A stretch of 64,000 bases of DNA, taken from contig NZ_PKRP01000003.1 in assembly GCF_002855515.1 (NCBI RefSeq), forward strand, positions 434,001 through 498,000, given 5' to 3'. Shown here piece after piece: positions 15,439 to 24,526 of the stretch (position 1 is its first letter; every line of letters begins with the position of its first letter). Under the pieces are notes generated by a model that saw only the letters and a program-made list of their open reading frames with translations, had not been told where the DNA came from and made no database searches. The translations under genes and the position numbers were made by a program. The stretch is from Rhizobium sp. TH135 (GTDB lineage Bacteria > Pseudomonadota > Alphaproteobacteria > Rhizobiales > Rhizobiaceae).

Positions 15439-15514
15439 TGGTGAGAGCGCAGGGATTCGAACCCTGGACCTACTGATTAAAAGTCAGTTGCTCTACCGGC
15501 TGAGCTACGCTCTC
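15439..15514 (-). tRNA. tRNA-Lys (anticodon TTT)
   Basis: A 76-nt cloverleaf on the minus strand including encoded CCA. The 7-bp acceptor stem is GAGAGCG with CGCTCTC, the D-arm contains AGCTCA...GGTAGAGC, the anticodon arm is CTGACTTTTAATCAG with anticodon TTT, and the T-arm contains GGTTCGAATCC. All invariant positions look intact. No integrase gene or attachment-site repeat is visible beside it. Confidence 0.97.
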
Positions 15515-15699
15515 CCGTGCGGATTTTGCGCCGCCTCAAGAAGTGCGCGGAACATATGCAGGTGACCCCGACCGGTCAACCGCAAAAATGCAGTTTGCCA
15601 AGCAAAATTCAGCCCCGTTGTCGCAGCTTACGCATTGGTGATTGGCAAGCATGGGGTTGCGGGATTAGGAAGGGCCCGGTTCGGGTTCCGGAGTTGATC

Positions 15700-16446
15700 G
15701 TGTCGATTGCCGATATTTCCTTTTTCAGCGCGCTTCTGGCCGGAGCCTTGTCCTTCCTGTCGCCCTGCGTGCTGCCGCTCGTGCCGCCCTACCTCTGCTA
15801 CATGGCAGGCATTTCGGTCGACCAGTTCCGCGATGGCGAGCAGGCTCAGAATGCCGCTGCCCGTCGAACCGTGCTCCTGACCTCGCTGGTCTTCACCCTG
15901 GGCTTCGCAACCGTCTTCGTCTCGCTTGGGGCAGGGGCGTCTACGATCGGCGGCCTCTTGCGCCAGCACATGGATATTCTGTCGAAGATTGGTGGCGCAA
16001 TCATCATCGTGATGGGCCTCAATTTTCTCGGCGTCTTCCGGCTTGGCCTGCTGTCCTCGGAATATCGATTCGCAGGCGGTGGAAAGCCGGCAACACTGTC
16101 GGGCGCCTATGTCATGGGGCTGGCTTTCGCCTTTGGCTGGACGCCCTGCATCGGACCCGTCCTTGGGGCGATCCTCGGCGTGGCCGCCTCCAAGGAGACC
16201 GTCGGTGACGGTGCCCTGCTGCTTGCCATCTATTCGCTCGGTCTTGCCGTACCCTTCTGGATCGCAGCTGGCTTCTCCGGCGCCTTCATGCGCTTCCTCA
16301 CCCGTTTCCGCCGCCATCTGGGCCTGGTGGAGAAGGCTATGGGCGCGCTCCTTGTCCTCACAGGCCTCGCCTTCATGTTCGGCTACATCACGGACCTGGC
16401 GATCTGGTTCCAGCAGACCTTTCCAATCCTCTCGCAAATCGGCTAA
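15700..16446 (+). CDS. ccdA: Cytochrome c biogenesis / thiol-disulfide transporter CcdA
   Basis: A 248-residue inner-membrane protein of the DsbD/CcdA family that passes reducing equivalents from cytoplasmic thioredoxin to periplasmic thiol proteins for cytochrome c maturation. About six membrane segments are visible. The redox cysteines are in LSPCVLPLVPPYLCYM (about residues 23-38) and in GWTPCIGPVLGA (about 150). The GTG at 15700 was chosen because GGAG lies 6 nt upstream and the protein then begins right before the first helix; the frame stays open to 15517, but that stretch runs up to the tRNA gene. It is followed after 42 bp by an unrelated AEC permease. Confidence 0.9.
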   Translation: MSIADISFFSALLAGALSFLSPCVLPLVPPYLCYMAGISVDQFRDGEQAQNAAARRTVLLTSLVFTLGFATVFVSLGAGASTIGGLLRQHMDILSKIGGAIIIVMGLNFLGVFRLGLLSSEYRFAGGGKPATLSGAYVMGLAFAFGWTPCIGPVLGAILGVAASKETVGDGALLLAIYSLGLAVPFWIAAGFSGAFMRFLTRFRRHLGLVEKAMGALLVLTGLAFMFGYITDLAIWFQQTFPILSQIG

Positions 16447-16488
16447 GTCGCGACAGGGCGCAGTTTCGCGCTCCGAGGGAGAAAGCCC

Positions 16489-17451
16489 ATGGCGGATATC
16501 GTCGCGCTGGTCCTGCCGTTCTTCGGCCTGATCCTGATTGGCTATGTATCGGGCAAGCTCGGCGACCATTCTGCCCAGGCACTCGGCTGGCTGAATTTCT
16601 TCGTCATCTACGTCACTCTGCCGGCGCTCTTCTTCAAGCTCGTGTCGCGCACGCCGATCGAAGAATTGACGCGCATCGATTTCATCGCCGCCTGTCTTGC
16701 TGCCACCTATTCCATCTTCGTGCTGGTCTTCGTCATCGGCCGCTATGTTCGCGGTAACAACATCGCCGAATCGACGGTGCAGGCGCTGGCCGGCGCCTAT
16801 GGCAATATCGGCTACATGGGCCCAGGCCTCTCGCTGCTTGCCTTTGGTGAAAAGGCAGCCGTCCCGGTGGCGCTGGTGTTCTGCTTCGAAAACGCTGTCC
16901 ACTTCATGGTCGCGCCGGCGATGATGGCCTTTGCCGGTGGCGACAAACGGCCGCCCGCGCAACTCGCCTTCGATGTCGTTAAGAAGATCCTCACGCATCC
17001 CTTCATCATCGCGACCCTCATCGGCTTCCTCGCCGCAGCGCTTGCATTCGAACCACCGCTCGCATTGCAGCGCCTGATCGACTACCTTGCCCAGGCTGCC
17101 GCCCCATGCGCCCTGTTTGCAATGGGCGTGACGCTGGCACTGCGCCCGTTGAAGCGCATTCCGGCCGAGATCGGCTACATCGTGCCGATCAAGCTCGTGC
17201 TGCACCCCGTGCTCGTTTATGTCGTCTTGAGTTTCGTCGGCAATTTCGACCCGCTCTGGGTCTATACTGCGATCCTGCTCGCCTCGCTGCCGACGGCGAC
17301 AAACGTCTTCGTCATCGGCCAGCAATATGGCGTCTGGCAGGAAAGGGCGTCCGCCACGATCCTGATCACCACGGTGATTTCGGTCTTTTCCGTCTCTGCG
17401 CTTCTCTTCGCCATCACCCAGGGTTACTTACCTGCGGACCTTTTCCCGTAG
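16489..17451 (+). CDS. AEC family (auxin efflux carrier-type) permease
   Basis: A 320-residue membrane protein with about ten hydrophobic segments arranged as two five-helix halves, as in the AEC/membrane-transport-protein family. Typical family blocks are LNFFVIYVTLPALFFKLV near the first helices, GAYGNIGYMGP (about residues 103-113), and LASLPTATNVFVIGQQYG with Asn near the C-terminal half (about 262-280). Members export organic anions or malonate-like acids; the substrate is unknown. It starts after GAGGGAG. Its 3' end overlaps the convergent UbiH-like gene by 24 bp. Confidence 0.88.
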   Translation: MADIVALVLPFFGLILIGYVSGKLGDHSAQALGWLNFFVIYVTLPALFFKLVSRTPIEELTRIDFIAACLAATYSIFVLVFVIGRYVRGNNIAESTVQALAGAYGNIGYMGPGLSLLAFGEKAAVPVALVFCFENAVHFMVAPAMMAFAGGDKRPPAQLAFDVVKKILTHPFIIATLIGFLAAALAFEPPLALQRLIDYLAQAAAPCALFAMGVTLALRPLKRIPAEIGYIVPIKLVLHPVLVYVVLSFVGNFDPLWVYTAILLASLPTATNVFVIGQQYGVWQERASATILITTVISVFSVSALLFAITQGYLPADLFP

Positions 17452-18633
17452 CATCGAAGGCAGGTTCTTGAGCCCCCGCCCGGGTGCCACCCCTTCTTGC
17501 ATCACGAGGTTGCGCAAAGGCGCAATACTGGCCAGCACCTGAAGACCGGCAGCCCGGAGCATCTGCACCGGCAACAGGCCCGACAGCAGCGAGCGGTTGA
17601 GCAGGTCCACACTCGCCGTCCGGCTGGCGATATCAATCCTGCGTTTGCGGTCGAATCGGTCGCCACAGTCGGCTGCAATCGGCGCTGCACTGTGATCGAT
17701 CAGGATCTCCTCCAGAGCTGCGATGTCGCGCAGGCTCAAGTTAAGGCCCTGGGCGCCGATCGGCGGGAAGGCATGGCCTGCTTCGCCGATAAAGGCAGCG
17801 CGCCCCTTGCCGTACTGGCGAGCCGTCATGCCCGAAAGCGGCCAGGCCTGCACGCCGGCTTCCACCGAGACCTTGCCGAGCATGGACTGCATGCGCCCCT
17901 CGACTTCCGTCGAAAGTTGCTCTGATGAAAGCGATGTCAGCCTCTCGGCCTCCTGCGGCGTCACCACCCAGACAAGGCTGGAACGCAACCCTGGAAGGGG
18001 AACCTGCGTAAACGGTCCCGATTCGGTGTGGAATTCCGTCGAGATATTCTGGTGCGGCAGCGTGTGAGTGAAATTCATCACCACGGCGGTCTGCGGATAG
18101 GACCAGGTCTTCACGCCGACCCCGGCGCTTTCGCGGGTCTTGGACTTGCGGCCATCAGCCCCGATCACGAAACCCGCGGTCAGTGGCTCTTCACCCTGAA
18201 TGCCGATCGTCACTGCATCGGCGCCAACATGGATCGTCTCAGCAGCACCAGGCTTGCGCGTGATCAAGGGCTCCGCCGCCACGGCTTTCGACAGTGTTTC
18301 AAGCAGAGCCGAATTCGGGGTATTGTAACCAAAGGCATCAAGTCCGATCTCGGCGCTTCGGAAGGCGACAGTGGGCGCACGCAGCAGCCGTTTCGTCCCA
18401 TCGATGATCTGCATCACCTGGAGCGGTGCGGTCCGGGTGCTCAACTCCTCCCAGAGGCCAAGCCGCTCCATCATAGCGAGCGACTGGTCCATCAGCGCGG
18501 TCGTCCGACGGTCGGAACCGTCAGGCTCGGGTCCAACGAGTACGACGCGTCTCCCTCCACGGGCCATGGCGATCGCCGCGATCTGACCGGCCGGCCCGGC
18601 GCCGATGACGGCGATGTCGAATTCGTAGGTCAT
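17428..18633 (-). CDS. UbiH/UbiF-family FAD-dependent hydroxylase (probable ubiquinone biosynthesis)
   Basis: A 401-residue flavoprotein. The first FAD motif is AVIGAGPAGQIAAIAMARGG near the N-terminus. The middle DG motif is FVIGADGRKSKTRESAGV, and the second FAD motif is FIGEAGHAFPPIGAQGLNLSLRD. These three motifs with GAQGLN are typical of ubiquinone ring hydroxylases, and no other ubi gene is nearby. It probably hydroxylates the ubiquinone precursor ring at the membrane, though another aromatic substrate is possible. I use the ATG at 18633, five residues before the Rossmann strand. An ATG at 18663 adds ten residues, and neither has a strong ribosome-binding site. Confidence 0.82.
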   Translation of the reverse strand: MTYEFDIAVIGAGPAGQIAAIAMARGGRRVVLVGPEPDGSDRRTTALMDQSLAMMERLGLWEELSTRTAPLQVMQIIDGTKRLLRAPTVAFRSAEIGLDAFGYNTPNSALLETLSKAVAAEPLITRKPGAAETIHVGADAVTIGIQGEEPLTAGFVIGADGRKSKTRESAGVGVKTWSYPQTAVVMNFTHTLPHQNISTEFHTESGPFTQVPLPGLRSSLVWVVTPQEAERLTSLSSEQLSTEVEGRMQSMLGKVSVEAGVQAWPLSGMTARQYGKGRAAFIGEAGHAFPPIGAQGLNLSLRDIAALEEILIDHSAAPIAADCGDRFDRKRRIDIASRTASVDLLNRSLLSGLLPVQMLRAAGLQVLASIAPLRNLVMQEGVAPGRGLKNLPSMLREKVRR

Positions 18634-18823
18634 GGTCAGGATCCCGATTGTCTTCTCTGTCATAGTATCTAGATCCCGATCACGACAAAATCCATGGGCC
18701 CAAATGGCGCAGTCGTATGAAACGCCTGCCCGCGAAAAGCGGGCATAGACCGCCACTTGTGTTGCAAACTGCGTCGTTTCGTCCGATACCGTTTCCTCCG
18801 AAATGCCGCCGACTGGAGCAAGG

Positions 18824-19552
18824 ATGAAGATCTTCAACTACAAGCGGGTGCCTTATGCCGAGATCCGCGCGTTCTCGGTCCATATTCTGACCGCTTCCGG
18901 ATCCTTTCTTGCCTTTCTCGGCGTTGTCGCAGCAGCCGAACGGCGTTTCGTGGACATGTTCTGGTGGCTGGGCCTGGCGCTTCTCGTTGATGGCATTGAT
19001 GGACCGATCGCCCGCAAGGTGCGTGTGAAGGAAGTACTTCCCAACTGGTCCGGCGATACGCTCGACAACATCATCGACTACGTCACCTATGTTCTACTGC
19101 CGGCCTTTGCGCTCTATCAGAGCGGCATGATCGGAGAGCCCTGGTCCTTCGTCGCCGCCGGCCTGATCGTCGTGTCGAGCGCGATCTACTACGCCGACAT
19201 GGGCATGAAGACGGACGAGTATTTCTTCTCCGGTTTCCCCGTCGTCTGGAACATGCTGATCTTTACGCTCTTCGTCATCGATGCCAGCGCAACGACGGCC
19301 CTGATCGTGGTTCTCGCCTCCGTATTCCTGACATTCCTTCCGATCCATTTCCTTCACCCCGTGCGGGTCAAGCGGCTGCGGACGGTGAATATGGCGGTCT
19401 TCCTGCTCTGGTGTGCCTTCGGCGGATATGCGCTCCTGTTGCATTTCCAGTCGCCCCCCTGGGTCGTCTGGGGTACGATCCTGACCGGCCTTTACCTCTA
19501 TGCCATCGGCGGCGTGCTGCAGATTTTCCCGGCCCTGGGGCGCCGGGACTAA
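18824..19552 (+). CDS. pcs: Phosphatidylcholine synthase
   Basis: A 242-residue integral membrane enzyme condensing choline with CDP-diacylglycerol to give phosphatidylcholine, a lipid pathway characteristic of rhizobia, agrobacteria and some pathogens. The CDP-alcohol phosphotransferase motif is visible as DGIDGPIARKV, then SGDTLDNIIDY (about residues 51-85), with the Asp residues of the metal site. About seven to eight hydrophobic segments are present, plus the family FLPIHFLHPVRVKRLR loop. The ATG at 18824 has GGAGCAAGG directly upstream, and the length equals known Pcs proteins; an ATG seven codons earlier lacks this. It depends on external choline, so the quaternary-amine importer at 9-12 kb is functionally related. 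Confidence 0.93.
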   Translation: MKIFNYKRVPYAEIRAFSVHILTASGSFLAFLGVVAAAERRFVDMFWWLGLALLVDGIDGPIARKVRVKEVLPNWSGDTLDNIIDYVTYVLLPAFALYQSGMIGEPWSFVAAGLIVVSSAIYYADMGMKTDEYFFSGFPVVWNMLIFTLFVIDASATTALIVVLASVFLTFLPIHFLHPVRVKRLRTVNMAVFLLWCAFGGYALLLHFQSPPWVVWGTILTGLYLYAIGGVLQIFPALGRRD

Positions 19553-19674
19553 AGCTCGGCCGTGATGGCTGGGCAAAACCAAAAAAAACTTTTGCCTATA
19601 TATTGTGCGCTGCCGCAAACCGGTTATGAATTGAGCGGCGGACCGGGCGCAAGACCCGGCCGGGACGCATCGCA

Positions 19675-21264
19675 ATGCAAGAGGGACCTGTGCCGCAACA
19701 ACCGCCCGAGGGTGACAAGCCGCTACTGACCGTGCGGGGCCTCACGAAGCTGTTCGGCAGTTTCAAGGCCTGCGACGGCATCGATCTCGACATCGGCCAT
19801 GGCGAGATCCATGCGCTTCTCGGCGAAAATGGCGCCGGCAAGTCGACCCTGGTGAAGATGCTCTTCGGCATTCTCGCACCGTCTGTCGGCACGATCGGAT
19901 GGGAAGGCCAGGAGAGGATCATCCCCAATCCAGCCGCCGCCCGCCGTCTCGGCATCGGCATGGTTTTCCAGCACTTTTCTCTGTTCGAGGCGCTGACGGT
20001 CGCGGAAAACATCGCTCTGTCGCTCGACGAGAAGATCTCCATCTCCGAATTGTCCAAAAAGGCTGCCGAGCTTTCGGCCGCCTACGGCCTGCCGCTTGAT
20101 CCGGGCGCCCATGTCGCCGATCTCTCGGTCGGCGAGCGCCAGCGCATCGAAATCGTCCGCGCACTGCTGCAGAACCCCAAACTCATCATCCTCGACGAGC
20201 CGACTTCGGTGCTGACGCCGCAAGAGGCAGACAAGCTGTTCGAGACGCTGTTCAAGCTGAAGGCGGAAGGGCGCTCTGTCCTTTATATCAGCCACCGTCT
20301 CGAGGAAGTGCAGCGCATTTGCGACCGCGCGACCGTGCTTCGTCACGGCAAGGTGACCGGCGCTTGCGATCCGCGCCAGGAGACCCCGGCCTCGCTCGCC
20401 CGCATGATGGTCGGTGCCGATGTCGCCGGTGTCGAAAAGGTCGAGCCGCCCGCAGACGGTGCCATCCAGTTGCAGGTCACTGATCTCTCGGTCAGCCCGC
20501 GCACGCCGTTTGCCATGCCGCTCAAGAATGTCTCGATGACGGTGAAAGCGGGCGAGATCCTGGCGATCGCTGGTGTTGCCGGCAATGGTCAGAGCGAGCT
20601 GTTCGACGCACTCTCCGGTGAATACCCGGTGCAGAGCCCCGATGCGATCCGATTGCGTGGCAAGTCGGTCGGCCGTCTGGGGATCAACGAGCGGCGCCTT
20701 CTCGGCGGCGGCTTTGTGCCCGAGGAGCGCCACGGCCATGCGGCCATTCCCGCCATGAGCCTGTCCGAAAACCTTTTCCTGTCGCGCAACGCGTCTGACC
20801 GGAGCGCCTATCTCTCGGGCGGCAAGATCGGCCTCATCCGCCATGGTCTCGTCCAGCAGGCGGCCCGTCGTATCTCCGAGATGATGGACGTGCGCAAAAG
20901 CGGTGATGATCCGGCAGCCGGCTCGCTGTCGGGCGGCAACCTGCAGAAATTCATCGTCGGCCGCGAACTCGATCGCCAGCCCTCCGTGCTCGTCGTCAAC
21001 CAGCCGACCTGGGGTGTGGATGCAGGTGCTGCTAGCCGCATCCGGCAGGCGCTGGTCGATCTGGCCAAGTCGGGCTCGGCAGTCGTCGTCATCAGTCAGG
21101 ACCTCGACGAGATCTTCGAAGTGGCGACATCGATCGCCGCCATTTCCGAAGGCAGGCTGTCCGACGCCTATCCCGCCTCGACCATGACCCGCGAACGCAT
21201 CGGCATCCTGATGGGCGGCGTCCACGGTCTCCAGACTGCCCCGGAGGCGGCCCATGCGCATTGA
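19675..21264 (+). CDS. BmpA-type (nucleoside/purine) ABC importer, double ATPase
   Basis: A 529-residue ATPase with two nucleotide-binding domains in one chain, as in sugar and nucleoside importers. The first domain has LLGENGAGKSTLVKML (about residues 50-65), VGERQRIEIVRALL and LIILDEPTSVLTPQE. The second has degenerate Walker A AGVAGNGQSELFDALSG (about 302-318), SGGNLQKFIVGREL and the unusual Walker B VLVVNQPTWGVDAGA, in which Glu is replaced by Gln, a regular feature of this subclass. It starts a four-gene operon: the permease start overlaps its end by 11 bp. A GC hairpin (CCGGG...CCCGG) lies in the 122-bp leader. Confidence 0.92.
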   Translation: MQEGPVPQQPPEGDKPLLTVRGLTKLFGSFKACDGIDLDIGHGEIHALLGENGAGKSTLVKMLFGILAPSVGTIGWEGQERIIPNPAAARRLGIGMVFQHFSLFEALTVAENIALSLDEKISISELSKKAAELSAAYGLPLDPGAHVADLSVGERQRIEIVRALLQNPKLIILDEPTSVLTPQEADKLFETLFKLKAEGRSVLYISHRLEEVQRICDRATVLRHGKVTGACDPRQETPASLARMMVGADVAGVEKVEPPADGAIQLQVTDLSVSPRTPFAMPLKNVSMTVKAGEILAIAGVAGNGQSELFDALSGEYPVQSPDAIRLRGKSVGRLGINERRLLGGGFVPEERHGHAAIPAMSLSENLFLSRNASDRSAYLSGGKIGLIRHGLVQQAARRISEMMDVRKSGDDPAAGSLSGGNLQKFIVGRELDRQPSVLVVNQPTWGVDAGAASRIRQALVDLAKSGSAVVVISQDLDEIFEVATSIAAISEGRLSDAYPASTMTRERIGILMGGVHGLQTAPEAAHAH

Positions 21265-22345
21265 ACTTGAACGCCGCTCCCGCCAGTCGAACCTCTTTGC
21301 GATCGTCTCGCCGCTTCTGGCATTGGCGCTCACCGTCTTCTTCGGCGGCATCATGTTCGCGCTGCTCGGCAAGGACCCGGTCTCCGCCCTTTTCAGCTTC
21401 TTCATCGAGCCATTGCTCGAGGTCTGGTCGTTGCATGAGCTTGCGGTCAAAGCCGCACCCCTGATCCTGATCGGCGTTGGCCTGTCCGTCTGTTATCGCT
21501 CGAACAACTGGAACATCGGCGCCGAAGGCCAGTTCATCGCCGGTGCGATCGTCGGCTCCATCCTGCCGATCACCTTCTATGAGTGGACCTCGCCGCTCCT
21601 CCTGCCGCTGATGCTGGTGATGGGCGCGATCGGTGGTGCCGCCTATGCCGCGATCCCGGCCCTGTTGAAGACGCGTTTCAACACCAATGAGATCCTGACC
21701 AGCCTGATGCTGGTCTATATCGCGCAGCTTCTCCTCGACTGGCTGACCCGCGGCATCTGGAAGGATCCAGCGGGCTACAACTTCCCGCAGTCGCGCTCTT
21801 TCGTGTCAGAGGCCGTGCTGCCGGAGATCCTGTCGTCCGGCCGCGCCCATCTCGGCATCGTCTTCGCCCTGATCGCGGCCGTCGCCGTCTGGTTCATGAT
21901 GCGCTACACGCTGAAGGGCTTTCAGGTCGTGGTGCTCGGCCAGTCCGAACGGGCAGGGCGCTTCGCCGGCTTCTCGTCCCGCAAGATGGTCTGGTTCTCG
22001 ATGATGTTCTCGGGCGCGCTGGCAGGCCTTGCCGGCATTTCGGAAGTCTCCGGCTCGATCGGTCACCTGCAGCCGACCATTTCACCGGGTTACGGCTTCA
22101 CCGCCATCATCGTCGCCTTCCTCGGTCGCCTCAATCCACTCGGCATCATCGCCTCCGGCTTCGTGCTGGCGCTCACCTATCTCGGCGGCGAGGGCGCACA
22201 GCTGTCGATCGGCGTCTCCGACAAGGTGACCCGCGTCTTCCAGGGTCTGCTGCTGTTCTTCGTACTCTCCTGCGACACCCTCATTCTCTATAAAGTGCGC
22301 CTCGTATTTGATCGCGCCCGCAACACGGCTTCGAAGGGTGCGTGA
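21254..22345 (+). CDS. BmpA-type ABC importer permease 1
   Basis: A 363-residue inner-membrane protein of the BPD_transp_2 family (LivH/RbsC-like fold) with about nine to ten hydrophobic segments. Family blocks include AAPLILIGVGLSVCYRSNNWNIGAEGQF (about residues 70-97), FNTNEILTSLMLVYIAQLL, and GFSSRKMVWFSMMFSGALAGLAGISEVSG (about 236-264). The first segment follows a basic N-terminus (RIELERRSRQSNL). The gene starts inside the ATPase gene and its last 4 bases overlap the next permease start, so the three membrane-complex genes are translationally coupled. Forms the channel heterodimer with the next gene product. Confidence 0.92.
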   Translation: MRIELERRSRQSNLFAIVSPLLALALTVFFGGIMFALLGKDPVSALFSFFIEPLLEVWSLHELAVKAAPLILIGVGLSVCYRSNNWNIGAEGQFIAGAIVGSILPITFYEWTSPLLLPLMLVMGAIGGAAYAAIPALLKTRFNTNEILTSLMLVYIAQLLLDWLTRGIWKDPAGYNFPQSRSFVSEAVLPEILSSGRAHLGIVFALIAAVAVWFMMRYTLKGFQVVVLGQSERAGRFAGFSSRKMVWFSMMFSGALAGLAGISEVSGSIGHLQPTISPGYGFTAIIVAFLGRLNPLGIIASGFVLALTYLGGEGAQLSIGVSDKVTRVFQGLLLFFVLSCDTLILYKVRLVFDRARNTASKGA

Positions 22346-23262
22346 CGATGTTTGAAGCCATCCTTCTGACCATCATCACGGCATCCACACCTCTGGTGAT
22401 CGCCGCCATGGGTGAGCTCGTCGCCGAGCGCTCTGGTGTGCTCAACCTCGGCGTCGAAGGCATGATGATCATCGGCGCCGTCTGCGCCTTCATCGCCACC
22501 AACATGACCGGCTCGCCCTATATCGGCGTGCTGGCGGGCATCGCGACAGGCGCTCTGTTCTCGCTTCTCTTCGGTTTCCTGACGCTGACCCTGGTCGCGA
22601 ACCAGGTCGCGACTGGTCTTGCGCTAACCATCCTCGGCCTCGGCGTTTCCGGCATGGTCGGCGAAAGCGTGGTCGGTGTGCCGGGCGTCAAGATGCAGCC
22701 GATCGTCATTCCGCTCCTCTCCGATATCCCGGTCATCGGCCCGATCCTCTTTGCCCAGGACCTGTTCTTCTACCTCTCCATCCTCCTGGTGGCTGGTGTG
22801 AACTGGTACCTGTTTAAGAGCCGCTCCGGCTTGAAGCTGCGCGCCATCGGCGACAGCCACGGCTCGGCCCACACGCTCGGACTTCCGGTCATCCGCACCC
22901 GCTATCTCGCCGTGATGTTCGGTGGCGCCTGTGCCGGCCTTGCCGGTGCACAGCTGTCGCTCGTCTATACCCCGCAATGGGTGGAAAACATGTCTGCCGG
23001 CCGCGGCTGGATCGCGCTCGCCCTCGTTGTCTTCGCCGCATGGCGGCCTTGGCGGGTTCTCGCCGGCGGCTATCTCTTCGGCGCGGTCACCATCGGCCAG
23101 CTCCATGCCCAGGCTCTTGGCATCGGTCTGCCCTCGCAATTTCTGTCCGCATTGCCCTATGCGGCGACCATTGTGGTGCTGATTATAATCTCCCATAATC
23201 GCCGCACGACGCTGATCAACACGCCAGCCTGCCTCGGCAAGCCGTTCGTGCCGGATAGATAA
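22342..23262 (+). CDS. BmpA-type ABC importer permease 2
   Basis: A 306-residue inner-membrane protein, second BPD_transp_2 permease of the importer. It has about eight to nine hydrophobic segments and the family motifs ASTPLVIAAMGELVAERSG (about residues 13-31), LNLGVEGMMIIGA, VANQVATGLALTILGLG, and LRAIGDSHGSAHTLGL (the EAA-like cytoplasmic loop). ATGA overlap with the previous gene indicates coupling. The 40 bp before the binding-protein gene contain no clear terminator, so all four genes are probably one transcript. Confidence 0.92.
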   Translation: MTMFEAILLTIITASTPLVIAAMGELVAERSGVLNLGVEGMMIIGAVCAFIATNMTGSPYIGVLAGIATGALFSLLFGFLTLTLVANQVATGLALTILGLGVSGMVGESVVGVPGVKMQPIVIPLLSDIPVIGPILFAQDLFFYLSILLVAGVNWYLFKSRSGLKLRAIGDSHGSAHTLGLPVIRTRYLAVMFGGACAGLAGAQLSLVYTPQWVENMSAGRGWIALALVVFAAWRPWRVLAGGYLFGAVTIGQLHAQALGIGLPSQFLSALPYAATIVVLIIISHNRRTTLINTPACLGKPFVPDR

Positions 23263-23302
23263 TCAAAACAAAAGCTTCAACCTAACCAGACAGGGGTACA
23301 TC

Positions 23303-24376
23303 ATGAAGAACATCCTCCTCGCGCTTGCCGCTTCGGCAGCCGCCATCGTCGGCGTCGCGGCACCGGCCGCCGCTCAGGACAAGACGAAGGTCTGCTTCGT
23401 CCACGTCGGCTCGAAGACTGACGGTGGCTGGACCCAGGCCCACGACATCGGCCGCCAGCAGCTCCAGGCCCATTTCGGCGACAAGATCGAAACGCCTTAC
23501 CTCGAAAACGTGCCGGAAGGCCCGGATGCCGAGCGCGCGATCGAGCGCATGGCCCGCTCCGGCTGCGCCCTGGTCTTCACGACCTCCTTCGGCTTCATGG
23601 ACGCGACCCTGAAGGTCGCCGAGAAGTTCCCGGATGTGAAGTTCGAGCATGCGACCGGCTACAAGACCGCTGCCAACGTCGCGACCTACAACTCGCGCTT
23701 CTATGAAGGCCGCTTCATCAACGGTCAGATCGCCGGCAAGATGTCGAAGACCGGCGTCGCCGGCTACATCGCCTCCTTCCCGATCCCGGAAGTCGTCGCC
23801 GGTATCAACGCGTTCCTGCATGGCGCACGGACCGTCAACCCGGAATTCAAGCTGAAGGTCATCTGGGTCAACACCTGGTTCGACCCCGGCAAGGAAGCTG
23901 ATGCCGCCAAGGCTCTCTTCGACCAGGGCGTCGACGTGCTCACCCAGCACACCGACACGACCGCTCCGATGCAGGTTGCTGAAGAGCGCGGCCTGAAGGC
24001 ATTCGGCCAGGCCTCCGACATGATCGCCGCCGGCCCGACCGCGCAGCTCAGCGCCATCGTCGACACCTGGGCACCTTACTACATCAAGCGCACCCAGGCC
24101 GTGATCGACGGTACCTGGTCCTCCGCTCAGACCTTCGACGGCCTGAAGGACGGCATCCTTTCGATGGCGCCCTACACCAACATGCCTGACGACGTGAAGG
24201 CGATGGCAATGGACACGGAAGCCAAGATCAAGTCCGGCGAACTGAAGCCCTTCTCCGGCCCGATCAACAAGCAGGATGGTACGGCCTGGCTGAAGGAAGG
24301 TGAGTCGGCAGACGACGGCACCATCCTTGGCATGAACTTCTACATCGAAGGTGTAGACGACAAGCTTCCGCAGTAA
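23303..24376 (+). CDS. BMP-family substrate-binding protein of the ABC importer
   Basis: A 357-residue periplasmic protein of the Bmp/Med (PnrA-like) family, members of which bind purine nucleosides or related ligands. The N-terminus MKNILLALAASAAAIVGVAA ending in APAAAQ is a cleavable signal peptide (cut near residue 23). There is no lipobox Cys at the junction, so it is periplasmic rather than a lipoprotein. Family features: VCFVHVGSKTDGGWTQAHDIGRQ (ligand-loop Asp/Trp), FTTSFGFMDATLKVA, and KTGVAGYIASFPIPEVVAGINAF. The ATG follows GGGGTACATC. Nucleoside specificity is inferred from the family only. Confidence 0.92.
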   Translation: MKNILLALAASAAAIVGVAAPAAAQDKTKVCFVHVGSKTDGGWTQAHDIGRQQLQAHFGDKIETPYLENVPEGPDAERAIERMARSGCALVFTTSFGFMDATLKVAEKFPDVKFEHATGYKTAANVATYNSRFYEGRFINGQIAGKMSKTGVAGYIASFPIPEVVAGINAFLHGARTVNPEFKLKVIWVNTWFDPGKEADAAKALFDQGVDVLTQHTDTTAPMQVAEERGLKAFGQASDMIAAGPTAQLSAIVDTWAPYYIKRTQAVIDGTWSSAQTFDGLKDGILSMAPYTNMPDDVKAMAMDTEAKIKSGELKPFSGPINKQDGTAWLKEGESADDGTILGMNFYIEGVDDKLPQ

Positions 24377-24397
24377 GTTTTGCGGATCAGACTTGCG

Positions 24398-24427
24398 GAA
24401 AGGGCGCCTTCGGCGCCCTTTCTTTTT
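24398..24427 (+). terminator. Rho-independent terminator of the BMP importer operon
   Basis: GAAAGGGCGCC and GGCGCCCTTTC form a perfect 11-bp stem with a TTC loop, followed by TTTTT. It lies 21 nt after the binding-protein stop and separates the operon from the regulator gene. Confidence 0.92.
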
Positions 24428-24526
24428 AGCCTTCCCGTGAATAGGAAAATTCTTGAGTACTCACTTCACGATCTTTGCTGTTTCATATAACAAGCCGTCC
24501 CAAGGTACAGTGGGGACGGGTGACGG

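Noticed and set aside
15439..15514. tRNA-Lys as an integration site of a mobile island
   Set aside because: No integrase, no direct repeat of the tRNA 3' end, and both flanks are ordinary core genes.
15628..17325. 565-codon minus-strand frame opposite ccdA and the AEC permease
   Set aside because: Composition is Asp/Glu/Arg/Gln-rich without any motif, as expected of the complement of membrane-protein genes.
18728..18746. Hairpin TGCCCGC-GAAAA-GCGGGCA between the UbiH-like gene and pcs as a terminator
   Set aside because: It lies in a divergent promoter gap where no gene ends and has no T run on either strand; probably incidental or part of a leader.
19723..21450. 575-codon minus-strand frame opposite the BMP importer ATPase
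   Set aside because: Shadow frame; the plus strand has complete Walker and signature motifs.
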